Below, in pieces: positions 8,574-17,503 of a DNA stretch of 53,356 nt (position 1 is its first letter; the number at the start of each line of letters is the position of its first letter). Origin of the DNA: Bacteroidales bacterium UBA1680. Lineage in GTDB: Bacteria; Bacteroidota; Bacteroidia; Bacteroidales; UBA932. The position numbers and the translations under genes were made by a program. The stretch lies in contig DCKG01000038.1 in assembly GCA_002320605.1 (NCBI GenBank), forward strand, positions 1 through 53,356. Reading direction: 5' to 3'. The notes below the pieces were generated by a model. The model was not told the origin of the DNA and searched no databases. It saw only the letters and a list, made by a program, of their open reading frames with translations.

Positions 8574-11108
8574 ATGAAGTTTGTTAGCATGCATAATTTC
8601 AGAGTGTTCATAGCCTTAGTCCTGCTGTGTATTTCAACATTAATGCCAGGGCAAAATCTTCCGCCTTTGCAAAAAGATGGAAATATCACTACGGGGCAAC
8701 TGCAGAATGGAATTTCTTACTATCTGGTCAATAACCCGAAGCTTAAAGGAGTCGCCGATTTCGCCTTAGTCCTTAATGGCAGGCCTGATACGGCAGATGC
8801 GCGAAAAGGCCTCGCATCCTTGCATCATTTCAATAAGACGAAGCCATATAAATTTCTTGCAAGGAAAGGAATAGGCTGCAGGCCAGAAGGCTATATTTCT
8901 TACCCTGACGGAGCGACGCTTTACAGGTTCGATGATGTTCCGATCATTGACCAGGCTTCTTCTGACTCCACTCTGCTGATGATTTTCGACATCATTTACG
9001 ATCACTCGTTTCCATGCGCCATAATCATATCAGGGGACATCAATGTCGGCAACTTGGTAAACAGAATGACCGTTTTCTCGATGTCTGTTCCAAAAAGAAA
9101 TCCCACCAAAAAGAAGGGAAAATATTCATGGAAGCCTTCTGATGCCATGGAATTCAGTTTCTCGCCATCCGAAACCACGGCTGTCACCTTAGACCTCCGG
9201 TCCCCAAGGACGCCAGAAGGAATGATGAATACTATTCAGCCGTTCCTTACGAGCATTTACGTGAATAGCTTGGAATTAATAATCAAGAGCCGATTAGTGG
9301 AAACAGCCGAGGCGAGGGATATCCCTGTTCTTTCCCTATCTTCTGAGTATGTCAACAGCTCCATGACCTCGGAAGACGAGCACCTGAAGATTCGCTTCTG
9401 CACGGCCAAGGGGCAGATGATTCAGGCGTCGCTCTGCCTGGCTTCGATAGTCGCAGAGCTGGCAAAGAATGGGGTTACCAAAGCTGAGTATAAGACCGCA
9501 ATGGGTGTGATACATGGCTACCTGTCTGAGGCTCAGGACAATTCTGATCTGGTTGAGAAATGCGTAGCCTCGTACTTGCATGGCTCTGACCTTGCGACCA
9601 TGGCATCTAAGCTTAACTATGTCAGTTCCAGGAACTTGGACTCGGATGTCGAACTGGAGCTTTTCAATAATTATGCGAAGGCTCTCTTGGATAATCCCGA
9701 AAATCTTAACATTTCTTGGTCAGGGAGCGAGGGCGAGTGTGATGACTGGACCAGAGAAACGGCTTTCGGGCTTACCTGGAATGCTGTTTCAGCAGCGGGG
9801 AATATTCAATACCCTTGGATAGTCAGCGATGGCGACACGTTGATGATCGGGAAGAAAAGATCTAAGACGAAGCTTAAGTCTTCTAGCCCACACGCTGTTT
9901 CTGGCGGAGAAATGTGGACTTTCGAGAACGGCATGAAGGTAATATTCAAGCAGCAGCCTTCACCAAGCAAGGAATTCAGCTTCTCGATGTTGATTAATGG
10001 TGGATTCTCCACGGTTAAGGATCTTGCAATCGGGGAGGGGGCTTTCTTCTCAGACATGCTATGGCTTTACGACATTGCTGGAATGTCAGGCTATAATTTC
10101 CAGAAAGTACTGAACGCTAATAACGTGAACTTGAAATCGTCCGTGACCCTCTCGGACATGAGGCTTTATGGCTCGGCACCCTCAAACAAATTCCTGCTCG
10201 TCATTAAAGCTCTGACTTCCGTCGCTAACGACAGGGCCTTGAATACGGCTGCTTTCGAGTCCTACAAACGTTTAGAGAAGCCGCAGAGGGCAGTATTGGA
10301 CAGCTTGATGTACCCTGGTTATAGATATTCATTGAAAAAAACACCCGCTGGCTTAGTTGACAAAACCCAGATGGATGCAGACGAATATTTTGGGAGGCAG
10401 TTCATAAAGGCTAATGACGGTGTGCTGGTCATTGCCGGTGATTTGTCCAAAGATAGGGTCCGGAAGATTCTAGAAAGTTATCTTGGTGCTTTCAGGATAA
10501 GCAAAGTCGTGCCTGGAAGGCCGGCTATCCAATATAAATACCGTCAGGGAGACGTGACATTCTCATCTTCAGGGGACGACAAAATGATAGACATAGGCAT
10601 TGCGACAGCCCTCCCTTTCACTACGGAAAACAACATAGCCTTCTTAGCTGCCGCCTTGCAACTGCATCAGACATTGTCAGGAAAGATGGCAGAGAATGGC
10701 TTTTACGTTGAGATGACTCCGAATCTGAAACTATATCCCATGGAGTCCGTCGAGCTGATTTTCAATTGCCAGCCCGTTCCGGAATACGGGCTTCCGCTTG
10801 GCGTGGACAGCGGGTCTGAAAACCCTATGAGGGCTGTGAATGTCGCCAAGAAGGTTATCAGCGATGTATTGGCGAAACCTATCACTGATGGCGAGCTGAA
10901 AGCCTATAAAACTTTGCTTTCCAACCGGTATTCCGCTAGCATCGCCGTGCCAAGCCGTTTCATAGATGCCATACTGCTCAGATATGCTTATGGCAAAGAC
11001 ATTCTGACTGATTATGGGAATAGAATAAACGGTATCACTGCCGAGAGAGTGAATCAAGTGAAAAAAGCCCTTTTGGAGGGGATGAGAATTGAATATGTCG
11101 TCAAATAA
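8574..11108 (+). CDS. M16 (insulinase-like) peptidase homologue without HxxEH
   Basis: A secreted two-half M16-family protein of about 840 residues with a signal peptide (VFIALVLLCISTLMPGQ). The first half keeps LQNGISYYLVNNP and ALVLNGRPDTADARKGLASL, where active M16 enzymes have the zinc motif HxxEH. Here that site reads LHHFNKT, so no HxxEH is present. The second half begins at MWTFENGMKVIFKQQPSPSKEFSFSMLINGG, the usual start of an M16 repeat, and has DGVLVIAGDLSKDRVRKIL typical of the fold. It is therefore probably a catalytically inactive member that may bind peptides or partner an active subunit. The upstream -7 box suggests true initiation at 8589 (MHNFRVF) rather than 8574. Its 3' end overlaps the next gene. 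Confidence 0.75.
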   Translation: MKFVSMHNFRVFIALVLLCISTLMPGQNLPPLQKDGNITTGQLQNGISYYLVNNPKLKGVADFALVLNGRPDTADARKGLASLHHFNKTKPYKFLARKGIGCRPEGYISYPDGATLYRFDDVPIIDQASSDSTLLMIFDIIYDHSFPCAIIISGDINVGNLVNRMTVFSMSVPKRNPTKKKGKYSWKPSDAMEFSFSPSETTAVTLDLRSPRTPEGMMNTIQPFLTSIYVNSLELIIKSRLVETAEARDIPVLSLSSEYVNSSMTSEDEHLKIRFCTAKGQMIQASLCLASIVAELAKNGVTKAEYKTAMGVIHGYLSEAQDNSDLVEKCVASYLHGSDLATMASKLNYVSSRNLDSDVELELFNNYAKALLDNPENLNISWSGSEGECDDWTRETAFGLTWNAVSAAGNIQYPWIVSDGDTLMIGKKRSKTKLKSSSPHAVSGGEMWTFENGMKVIFKQQPSPSKEFSFSMLINGGFSTVKDLAIGEGAFFSDMLWLYDIAGMSGYNFQKVLNANNVNLKSSVTLSDMRLYGSAPSNKFLLVIKALTSVANDRALNTAAFESYKRLEKPQRAVLDSLMYPGYRYSLKKTPAGLVDKTQMDADEYFGRQFIKANDGVLVIAGDLSKDRVRKILESYLGAFRISKVVPGRPAIQYKYRQGDVTFSSSGDDKMIDIGIATALPFTTENNIAFLAAALQLHQTLSGKMAENGFYVEMTPNLKLYPMESVELIFNCQPVPEYGLPLGVDSGSENPMRAVNVAKKVISDVLAKPITDGELKAYKTLLSNRYSASIAVPSRFIDAILLRYAYGKDILTDYGNRINGITAERVNQVKKALLEGMRIEYVVK

Positions 11109-11703
11109 AGACTTCGGAACAATCATCCAGATAGGGGACATTCTAGTTTCTGAGGATGTGGTCATTGAATATTTTGCCTGCGACTACTCTAAATGTAAAG
11201 GAATATGCTGCGTCATAGGTGATAGTGGCGCCCCTCTGGAAGAGGCGGAGCTGGACAAGATTGAGGAGAATTACGAGTCGTTCTTTCCACTGATGTCGGA
11301 AAAAGGTCGCGCTCAGGTTGCCAGGAACGGCTTTTTCATAATTGATAGGGATAACGACATAGTGACCCCCATCGTGGATGTTTCTGGCGAGTGTGCCTAC
11401 ACGACCTTCGATGAGGCTGGGAACTGTTTCTGCTCGATGGAAAAATGCTTCTTCAATAGAACCTGCAAATTCCGCAAGCCACAGTCCTGCTGGCTGTATC
11501 CTATACGCGTGACGAAGCTGAGCAGTGGCGGCTTGGCTCTGAACGTGCATCATTGGGGGCTCTGCAAAGACGCTTATGAGAAAGGAAAACGCGAAGGAAT
11601 CCGCATTTACGAGTTCCTTCGCGAGCCTTTGATCGCAATATTCGGAGAAGAGTTCTATTCTGCCTTGTCTGCGGCAGCGATTAATCTCAATGCAGCTTCG
11701 TAG
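11095..11703 (+). CDS. DUF3109 cysteine-rich protein
   Basis: A 202-residue cytoplasmic protein of the DUF3109 family, related to the YkgJ-like zinc/iron-chelating proteins. Cysteines cluster at CDYSKCKGICC near residues 28-38 and again in ECAYTTFDEAGNCFCSMEKC, FFNRTCKFRKPQSCWLYP and HHWGLCKDAY, consistent with metal binding. The ATG start overlaps the end of the M16-like gene by 14 bp and is preceded by GGAGGGGATGAG, so the pair is co-transcribed. Its own 3' end overlaps the convergent DUF2007 gene by 49 bp. Function is not established. Confidence 0.85.
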   Translation: MSSNKDFGTIIQIGDILVSEDVVIEYFACDYSKCKGICCVIGDSGAPLEEAELDKIEENYESFFPLMSEKGRAQVARNGFFIIDRDNDIVTPIVDVSGECAYTTFDEAGNCFCSMEKCFFNRTCKFRKPQSCWLYPIRVTKLSSGGLALNVHHWGLCKDAYEKGKREGIRIYEFLREPLIAIFGEEFYSALSAAAINLNAAS

Positions 11704-11894
11704 TCCGAGGCTACCACCTTCACTTCCACCGGATTTACGTAATTTAATGACGTGTAGGAAGAATTCTCCCCGAAAACTTCCGCGAGGATTCCGTTCTCCC
11801 TTAACATTCCCGCCGTGATGTGGGCGCTCATCGGGTCGCTGAACTTAGCGACAGTCTTAAATTCCTCTTCCATATATTCATGTGTTTTCGTCAT
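11655..11894 (-). CDS. DUF2007-family small protein
   Basis: A 79-residue protein with the DUF2007 pattern (FKTVAKFSDPMSAHITAGMLRENGILAEVFGENS and VEVKVVASDYEAALRLI), a ferredoxin-like fold of unproven role often annotated as putative signal transducing. It overlaps the end of the upstream membrane-protein gene by 17 bp, so the two form an operon. An alternative start is Met8 (MEEEFKTV), just after the upstream stop. Its 3' end runs into the convergent DUF3109 gene. Confidence 0.8.
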   Translation of the reverse strand: MTKTHEYMEEEFKTVAKFSDPMSAHITAGMLRENGILAEVFGENSSYTSLNYVNPVEVKVVASDYEAALRLIAAADKAE

Positions 11895-12372
11895 CGGACC
11901 TGAATTTGTATTCCAGGCCGCTGGTGAGCCGGTTTACTTCCTTTGATATTCCTTCAAGCGTGAAACCGCCAAGCTTACGTGTCAGAGTCACCTTATCCTC
12001 ACCCATCTTGACAATCCTCGCGTAAGCGCTCCTGGAACGGAAGAGCATATTCTCCCCATCCTCGATCTCCAAATCATAGCCGCGGCCGTTCATATATTCA
12101 ATTACTCTCTGTCGTATCTCTGAATATTCTCCAGCTATGTCAGCATCCCTTTTGCAATAACCGAATTTCGGATAAATGGCGGAAAAGGCAGCAAATAGGA
12201 CGGCAATTTCGAACACAGACTTCCAGCCGCCGCGGAACATCAGCTCCGGATTGGCAGGAATCACCTTCAGCCATGCCAGAACAACCATGATCAGCGCCAG
12301 CAGCACTGAAATAGTTATGAAATATTTAATCGCTCTAAGGAAATACCTCATAGTCGGAATCTTTTTTGACAA
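11878..12372 (-). CDS. Two-helix membrane protein, unknown function
   Basis: A 164-residue protein with two N-terminal membrane segments (AIKYFITISVLLALIMVVLAWL and VFEIAVLFAAFSAIYPKF) and a soluble cytoplasmic C-terminal domain (residues about 75-164, RQRVIEYMNGRGYDLEIEDGENMLFRSR). I do not recognise a named family. It is divergent from the coiled-coil gene at 12445 and overlaps the DUF2007 gene downstream. Met8 is an alternative start. Confidence 0.7.
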   Translation of the reverse strand: MSKKIPTMRYFLRAIKYFITISVLLALIMVVLAWLKVIPANPELMFRGGWKSVFEIAVLFAAFSAIYPKFGYCKRDADIAGEYSEIRQRVIEYMNGRGYDLEIEDGENMLFRSRSAYARIVKMGEDKVTLTRKLGGFTLEGISKEVNRLTSGLEYKFRSDDENT

Positions 12373-12405
12373 ATATAATCATTTTCGCAATAGCACAACT
12401 TTTGC

Positions 12406-12413
12406 TACTTTTG
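12406..12413 (+). promoter_or_regulatory. Bacteroidetes -7 box for the coiled-coil protein gene
   Basis: TACTTTTG matches TAnnTTTG and lies 31 bp before the ATG. TTTTCG 19 bp upstream is a weak -33 candidate. Confidence 0.5.
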
Positions 12414-12444
12414 TATGGTTGTTGAAATTTAAAACATAGAAACT

Positions 12445-13359
12445 ATGGCAGACATTGATCCAATAGAAGAACGCAGACAGCGTGAAGAACAGGAAAGAAA
12501 AAATCAAGGCTTAAAGAAAACCATGTACATTATGATTGGCGTGGCTGCGGCCCTTTTCATCCTGCTCGCTTACATCTGGATTTCAAAATCGATGCTCGTG
12601 AAGGATTTGAACGTTGAGAAACAGGACCTTACTCAGCAAGTCGAGGCTTTGAAGAGCGACTACGATAATTTGCAGTCCGATTATGAAACCATCAATTCTC
12701 AGCTGGATTCTTCCCGCGAGGAAGTGAATCAGCTCGTCGAGAGAATCAAGAAGACAGACGCTACGAACAGGGCTCAGATTCGCAAATACCAGAAGGAATT
12801 GGGTACGCTGCGCAGCATAATGAAGAGCTATATCGTCCAGATTGATTCGCTGAACACATTGAACCACAAGCTTACGGCAGATGCGGCCGCTGCTCGTAAG
12901 GAAGCTGCTCAGAGTAAGGCCGAGAATGCCGAGCTGAAGGGGCAGGTCGAGGATCTCTCCGGGAAAGTGGCGACTGGTTCTGTCATCAAGGCAAGAGGCC
13001 TGAGCGTCGCTGCATACAATTCTTCCGACAAGGTCACCGACAGGAGCAGCAGAGTTACCAGGTTGCTAGCCTCTATCACTTTGGTAGAGAACGATCTGGC
13101 GCCGAAAGGCCCGGTGAGAGTTTATCTTAGGGTTAAGGATCCTCAGGGCGTGCTTCTTACGAACGATGTTCAGACTTCGTTTAACTATAATGGCGAAACT
13201 ATGGTTGCTTCTGCTTCGCGTGAGGTAGATTATGAAGGCAAAGAAGTTGACCTTAGCATTTATCTGAACGGCATTCCTTCCTATAGCTCTGGCATCTACA
13301 CTGTCGAGGCTTACACGTCGCAGGCCTTCCTCGGCAAGACCGAACTGCTGCTGAGGTAA
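12445..13359 (+). CDS. Membrane-anchored coiled-coil protein
   Basis: A 304-residue protein with a charged cytoplasmic N-terminus (EERRQREEQERKNQ), one membrane segment (MYIMIGVAAALFILLAYIWI), a long heptad-rich coiled coil at about residues 50-175 (VEKQDLTQQVEALKSDYDNL onward) and a C-terminal beta-rich domain (VRVYLRVKDPQGVLL, YNGETMVASASREVDY). The layout suggests a periplasmic stalk carrying a globular head, as in conserved Bacteroidetes envelope proteins of unknown role. It is followed after 4 bp by hemW, so the two are co-transcribed. Confidence 0.8.
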   Translation: MADIDPIEERRQREEQERKNQGLKKTMYIMIGVAAALFILLAYIWISKSMLVKDLNVEKQDLTQQVEALKSDYDNLQSDYETINSQLDSSREEVNQLVERIKKTDATNRAQIRKYQKELGTLRSIMKSYIVQIDSLNTLNHKLTADAAAARKEAAQSKAENAELKGQVEDLSGKVATGSVIKARGLSVAAYNSSDKVTDRSSRVTRLLASITLVENDLAPKGPVRVYLRVKDPQGVLLTNDVQTSFNYNGETMVASASREVDYEGKEVDLSIYLNGIPSYSSGIYTVEAYTSQAFLGKTELLLR

Positions 13360-13363
13360 CGCC

Positions 13364-14557
13364 GTGATTTACGTCCACGTCCCTTTCTGCAGGAGCTTCT
13401 GCACCTACTGCGACTTTTATTCGGAGGTGAGAAATTCATTCGATGAATATGCAAGGGCGCTGCTCTCGGAGGTAGAGAGGCGGAAGGACGAGATTTCAAA
13501 AAATATAGCCGCATATCCTGATGCGGACACGCTTTACGTCGGCGGAGGCACACCTTCTGTGCTTCCGCTGAACGTTTTGTCTCTGATCGTTGAAAAGATC
13601 TGCTTGCTCAGGCCGGGGTTTGCGACGGGCATGCCGCTATCTGCTGCCCCATGGAAGGAATTCACGATTGAAGTAAACCCAGAGGATATCGTGGAGAAAG
13701 GCAATGAATATGTTGCCGGCTTGCTTGGGCTCGGAGTATCGAGAGTGAGCATGGGCATCCAGAGTTTTGATGACGGAATCCTGCGCTGGATGAACCGCAG
13801 GCACGATTCATCTAGGGCAGCGAGAGCGTACGAGATCCTGCGTGAATCTGATGCTGAGTGGAGGCGAGGCCATCCTGAAGCAAACCCTCTTCGAATCAGC
13901 ATAGATTTAATATTCGGAATATTTCAGCTCAGCGACGAGGTCTGGAATGACACCATTTCGAAGGCCTTGTCTTTAAGCGGTTCTGGTGGCCGTCCAGACC
14001 ATATTTCTGCTTACCAGCTCTCGATTGAAGATGGAAGCGCTCTGGCTGGGCTTTTGGCTTCTGGCATGTATAAAGAGGCATCGGATGATCAGTGCAGGCA
14101 TCAATATGATATTCTTTGTCAGAGGCTCAGAGAGGCTGGATATATTCATTATGAAGTTTCAAACTTCGCTCTCCCGGGGTGCGAGGCTGTCCACAACAGT
14201 CATTACTGGGACCGCACGCCTTATGTCGGGCTGGGTCCGGGGGCTCACTCATTCAGCATGTTCCCAGATGGCAGTCAGGTGCGTTCGTGGAACGAGCAGA
14301 GGCTCCCTGACGGCGCTGCTTCGACATATTCATATAGCAGGGAGACGCTCACGGCCGAAGATGTCAGGGTGGAGGAATTGATGCTGGGACTTCGGACTCG
14401 GAGAGGAATTGAGGCAGAAAAATTATATTCATTGGCAGATAAATCGATAATAGACAGTCTGTTGGCCGATGGCGGCATGGAACTTGACGCTGGCAGAGTG
14501 CGCATTGCGGAAAATCATCTGTTCACTTCGGATGAAATTATTCGAATGCTCGCTTGA
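13364..14557 (+). CDS. hemW: HemW-like radical SAM protein
   Basis: HemW proteins are radical SAM proteins related to oxygen-independent coproporphyrinogen oxidase (HemN) and act in heme trafficking rather than decarboxylation. The iron-sulfur motif is Cys9-x3-Cys13-x2-Cys16 (HVPFCRSFCTYCDF), followed by TLYVGGGTPSVLP and the family motifs GVSRVSMGIQSFDDGILR, ISIDLIFGI, HISAYQLSIEDGS and HYEVSNFA. HemN has an additional Cys after this motif; here that position is Phe-Tyr, which fits HemW. Translation starts at GTG, 4 bp after the coiled-coil gene. The length of 397 residues is normal. Confidence 0.88.
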   Translation: MIYVHVPFCRSFCTYCDFYSEVRNSFDEYARALLSEVERRKDEISKNIAAYPDADTLYVGGGTPSVLPLNVLSLIVEKICLLRPGFATGMPLSAAPWKEFTIEVNPEDIVEKGNEYVAGLLGLGVSRVSMGIQSFDDGILRWMNRRHDSSRAARAYEILRESDAEWRRGHPEANPLRISIDLIFGIFQLSDEVWNDTISKALSLSGSGGRPDHISAYQLSIEDGSALAGLLASGMYKEASDDQCRHQYDILCQRLREAGYIHYEVSNFALPGCEAVHNSHYWDRTPYVGLGPGAHSFSMFPDGSQVRSWNEQRLPDGAASTYSYSRETLTAEDVRVEELMLGLRTRRGIEAEKLYSLADKSIIDSLLADGGMELDAGRVRIAENHLFTSDEIIRMLA

Positions 14558-14595
14558 ATTTATTATATTAGTAACACATTTTAAATCGATTAGCT

Positions 14596-14976
14596 ATGAA
14601 AGGGGAATCATTATTCGCATTATTCGCCGGAGTGGCAGCAGGTCTTACGCTCGGGCTTCTATTTGCGCCGGAATCTGGCAAAGAGACTCGCGATAAAGTT
14701 AAGAAGGCTGCTGAAGATGGCGTAGATCAGGTAAAGAAAGCATACGGAGATGTCAAGGAACAGGCATCTGACAAGGCGTTTGAGATGAAGGCTCGTGCCA
14801 GGCTGGCTCGTAGGGATCTCAAGGATTTGAAAGAAACACTGAAGGCTCAGGCTGGGGACTTGAAAGAAGATGCTAAAGCTAGGATTTTGGAGCAGCTCGA
14901 GAAACTTGAGGCATCTCTTAGGACTGACGTTGGCGGGCTGGACAGTGTCGATGAGCAAAGCCCTGAAAATGCCTGA
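14596..14976 (+). CDS. YtxH-domain protein
   Basis: A 126-residue protein beginning with the YtxH pattern: a single membrane segment (LFALFAGVAAGLTLGLLFAP) then ESGKETRDKVKKAAEDG, and a long amphipathic helical tail rich in Lys, Glu and Asp. YtxH proteins are small envelope- or stress-associated proteins of unclear mechanism. It heads a compact run with a holin-like membrane protein and a small protein. Confidence 0.85.
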   Translation: MKGESLFALFAGVAAGLTLGLLFAPESGKETRDKVKKAAEDGVDQVKKAYGDVKEQASDKAFEMKARARLARRDLKDLKETLKAQAGDLKEDAKARILEQLEKLEASLRTDVGGLDSVDEQSPENA

Positions 14977-14978
14977 AC

Positions 14979-15341
14979 ATGAGCGATTTCGCTAAACAAG
15001 TCGAGGACCTGGGGCAGAGGGCTAAGGATTATGCTGACCTCCAGATTACAGATGTAAAGCTGCGCACCGTAAAGGGGCTGTCCATCGCTCTAGGAAAGCT
15101 TGTATATATTCAGGTGCTCATCCTAATTCTGGCGGTGCTTCTGATTGCGCTGGCAGTGGGAGGGCTCTTTCTGCTGGGCGACTTGGTTGGCAGCACGACT
15201 GCCGCAGCTTTCATCATCGTCGGAATATTCCTAATTGCCTTCATTGTGCTCCTCCTGCTTCGGAAAAGGCTGTTCCGGGACACGTTCGTGCCGCTTTTCG
15301 TGAAACTATTCTTTGATGGAGGAAGTGAAGATGCGGATTAA
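14979..15341 (+). CDS. Phage holin family (Holin-X-like) membrane protein
   Basis: A 120-residue protein with two hydrophobic segments (VYIQVLILILAVLLIALAVG and AAAFIIVGIFLIAFIVLLLL) separated by GGLFLLGDLVGSTT, preceded by a charged amphipathic N-terminus and ending with KRLFRDTFVPLFVKLF. This is the pattern of the chromosomal Holin-X/phage_holin_3_6 family, which is not normally lytic. It starts 2 bp after the YtxH gene. Confidence 0.78.
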   Translation: MSDFAKQVEDLGQRAKDYADLQITDVKLRTVKGLSIALGKLVYIQVLILILAVLLIALAVGGLFLLGDLVGSTTAAAFIIVGIFLIAFIVLLLLRKRLFRDTFVPLFVKLFFDGGSEDAD

Positions 15342-15567
15342 GGATATAAAGACGATGGACGAGCTGGAAGCTTGCCAGAAGAGCATAAGGCGGCAGATAG
15401 GGGATGAAGGAAGCGCGATAGCTTCTTCTTTCAGGAACATGAAGGAGGAATATTCGCCAAGGAATATAATGGCACGCAGCCTTGGGGCCGTGTCGGAGGT
15501 ATTCCCTTTCCGGCGGCTGATGCTGAATTTGGTGACTTATCTCATTAAAGTCATTAAAAGATATTAA
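15331..15567 (+). CDS. Small protein, third member of the YtxH/holin-like operon
   Basis: A 78-residue protein (MRIKDIKTMDELEACQKSIR...) with helical character and a weakly hydrophobic C-terminus (FRRLMLNLVTYLIKVIKRY). I chose the ATG preceded by GGAGGAAGTGAAG over two earlier start options. It overlaps the end of the holin-like gene by 11 bp and its stop abuts the next ATG, so it is translationally coupled on both sides. No family is recognised. Position suggests it works with the two membrane proteins upstream. Confidence 0.7.
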   Translation: MRIKDIKTMDELEACQKSIRRQIGDEGSAIASSFRNMKEEYSPRNIMARSLGAVSEVFPFRRLMLNLVTYLIKVIKRY

Positions 15568-17388
15568 ATGAATATTTTTTCTCAGCGGATAGAACTGGTC
15601 CGCTCCATGCTTCGTGCCAAGGACTGGGATGCCATTGTCATTACTGGTTCTGATCCCCATGGCAGCGAATATCAGGCCTCACGCTGGCATCAGATAGAGT
15701 GGGTCTCTGGCTACTCTGGCGAGGGAGATTTAGTGATTACCCTTGACAGTGCTGGTCTTTGGACAGATTCTCGTTATTTCATTCAGGCAGGACGGCAGTT
15801 GCCTGGAACGGGCATTGATCTGCATAAGATGTGGGTGCCGGATCAGGTGCTCATTCCGCAATGGCTCGCTGAGCAATTCGAGGGCTACGATGATGCCGTG
15901 GTGGCAGTGGACGGCTTGTCGCAGAGTGCTTCTTCGGTGCTTGACATCGTTAAGGCTTTCGGAGGCAAGGTCACGATCGTGAATGCCCCCGATTTCATGA
16001 ATGCTTTCTGGAAAGACAGGCCTGCGGTGCCAGCCGCTCCGGTTTCCGTGCTGGATGTGAAATACGCTGGCTGGTCTAGGGAACAAAAGATTTCCTGGCT
16101 TCGTAAATGGCTTGGAGAGAAAGGCTTTGATGCCATCTTGCTTACAGCTCTAGACGAGATTGCATGGATGCTGAATGTGCGTGGGAGCGACATAGCCTAC
16201 AATCCTGTAGTGATGTCCTATCTGCTGGTTAGCACAGACGATGTAAGATGGTTCGTTAGAAAACCTTCGCTGGATGCAGGCAGGCAGGGCACCGAAGCGG
16301 CATTTGACGAAGTCCAGGAAAGCGGAATAATCATTGATGATTATTCCGATGTCGGCCTGGCTCTGTCGGATCTGATGAACGATGACTATTTCGGAAAGTT
16401 GTACGTAGACATTTCCTCATTGAACTACGACCTTTATAATGTTCTGAAAGATAGTGGGCAGAGTAGTAAAGTCATGTCGGGGAAATCGCCCGTCGCTCTC
16501 CGCAAGGCCGTTAAGAACGAGGTAGAGATAGAGTGCATGCGGGAGGCTCATCTGGAGGACGGGCTGGCGATGGAGAGGTTCCTTTACTGGCTGGACAAGA
16601 TGATGGAGAGCGGGGACACGGTTTCTGAATATGCTGCCTCGGAGAAGCTGCACGAGTTCCGCAGTGCCATTCCGGGCTTCCGCGGGGAAAGTTTCGAGAC
16701 CATTTCCGCTTACGAGGCGAATGCCGCCCTCCCACATTACGTCACCCCTTCTGAGAGTTCTGCGGAGATGTTCTCGGAGGGTCTTTATCTTTGCGATTCC
16801 GGTGGACAGTACCTCTATGGCACTACTGACATCACTCGAACCGTGCCACTTGGCTCCTGCACCGCCCTGGAGCGGGAAGACTACACGCTTGTGCTAAAAG
16901 CCCACATCGACTTGGCTATGGCAGTGTTTCCTTATGGCACAGCTGGCTGTCAGATAGACGCCTTAGCGCGAGAACCGCTTTGGCAATCGCTCCGGAATTT
17001 CGGTCATGGGACTGGCCACGGAGTGGGATTCTACCTGAACGTGCATGAGGGGCCGCAGGACATCCGCCAGAATTTCAACAGCCAGCCACTGCTGCCTGGC
17101 ATGATAACTTCCGATGAGCCTGGGATATACAGGGAAGGGCAATTCGGCATCCGTCACGAGAACCTTCTGCTGACGGTTGATGCCGGTACCAATGAATTCG
17201 GACATTGGCTCAGGTTCGAGCCGCTCACCCTCTGCCATTTCGACACTTCAGTAATCCTTAAGGACCTGATGGACAAGGCTGAGATCGACTGGCTAAATGA
17301 ATATAACGCCGGCGTGTTCACGGTTCTCTCCTCGCACCTTCCACGCGAGATCGCTCACTGGCTTCGTGACAAGACGAAGCCGATATAA
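15568..17388 (+). CDS. Aminopeptidase P family (M24B), three-domain type
   Basis: This dinuclear-metal peptidase removes N-terminal residues next to proline. At 606 residues it is the long three-domain form, with two N-terminal creatinase-like domains (DAIVITGSDPHGSEYQASRW) and a C-terminal pita-bread catalytic domain. Metal ligands are visible: Asp in LCDSGGQYLYGTTDITRTV near residues 410-420, His in GHGTGHGVGFYLNVHEGP near 480, Glu in DEPGIY near 516 and Glu in RHENLLL near 531. The start codon directly follows the upstream stop. The cytoplasm is the expected location because no signal peptide is present. Confidence 0.92.
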   Translation: MNIFSQRIELVRSMLRAKDWDAIVITGSDPHGSEYQASRWHQIEWVSGYSGEGDLVITLDSAGLWTDSRYFIQAGRQLPGTGIDLHKMWVPDQVLIPQWLAEQFEGYDDAVVAVDGLSQSASSVLDIVKAFGGKVTIVNAPDFMNAFWKDRPAVPAAPVSVLDVKYAGWSREQKISWLRKWLGEKGFDAILLTALDEIAWMLNVRGSDIAYNPVVMSYLLVSTDDVRWFVRKPSLDAGRQGTEAAFDEVQESGIIIDDYSDVGLALSDLMNDDYFGKLYVDISSLNYDLYNVLKDSGQSSKVMSGKSPVALRKAVKNEVEIECMREAHLEDGLAMERFLYWLDKMMESGDTVSEYAASEKLHEFRSAIPGFRGESFETISAYEANAALPHYVTPSESSAEMFSEGLYLCDSGGQYLYGTTDITRTVPLGSCTALEREDYTLVLKAHIDLAMAVFPYGTAGCQIDALAREPLWQSLRNFGHGTGHGVGFYLNVHEGPQDIRQNFNSQPLLPGMITSDEPGIYREGQFGIRHENLLLTVDAGTNEFGHWLRFEPLTLCHFDTSVILKDLMDKAEIDWLNEYNAGVFTVLSSHLPREIAHWLRDKTKPI

Positions 17389-17503
17389 ATTTCTGGTAGT
17401 AGAATCCTTGCTATTGAATGATGGCCCTACCGAGAAGGACGAATCGAATGATGCACGACCTCCATTGAGCAAGCATATCGTTCTCGTATTTCGTTACACT
17501 TGA

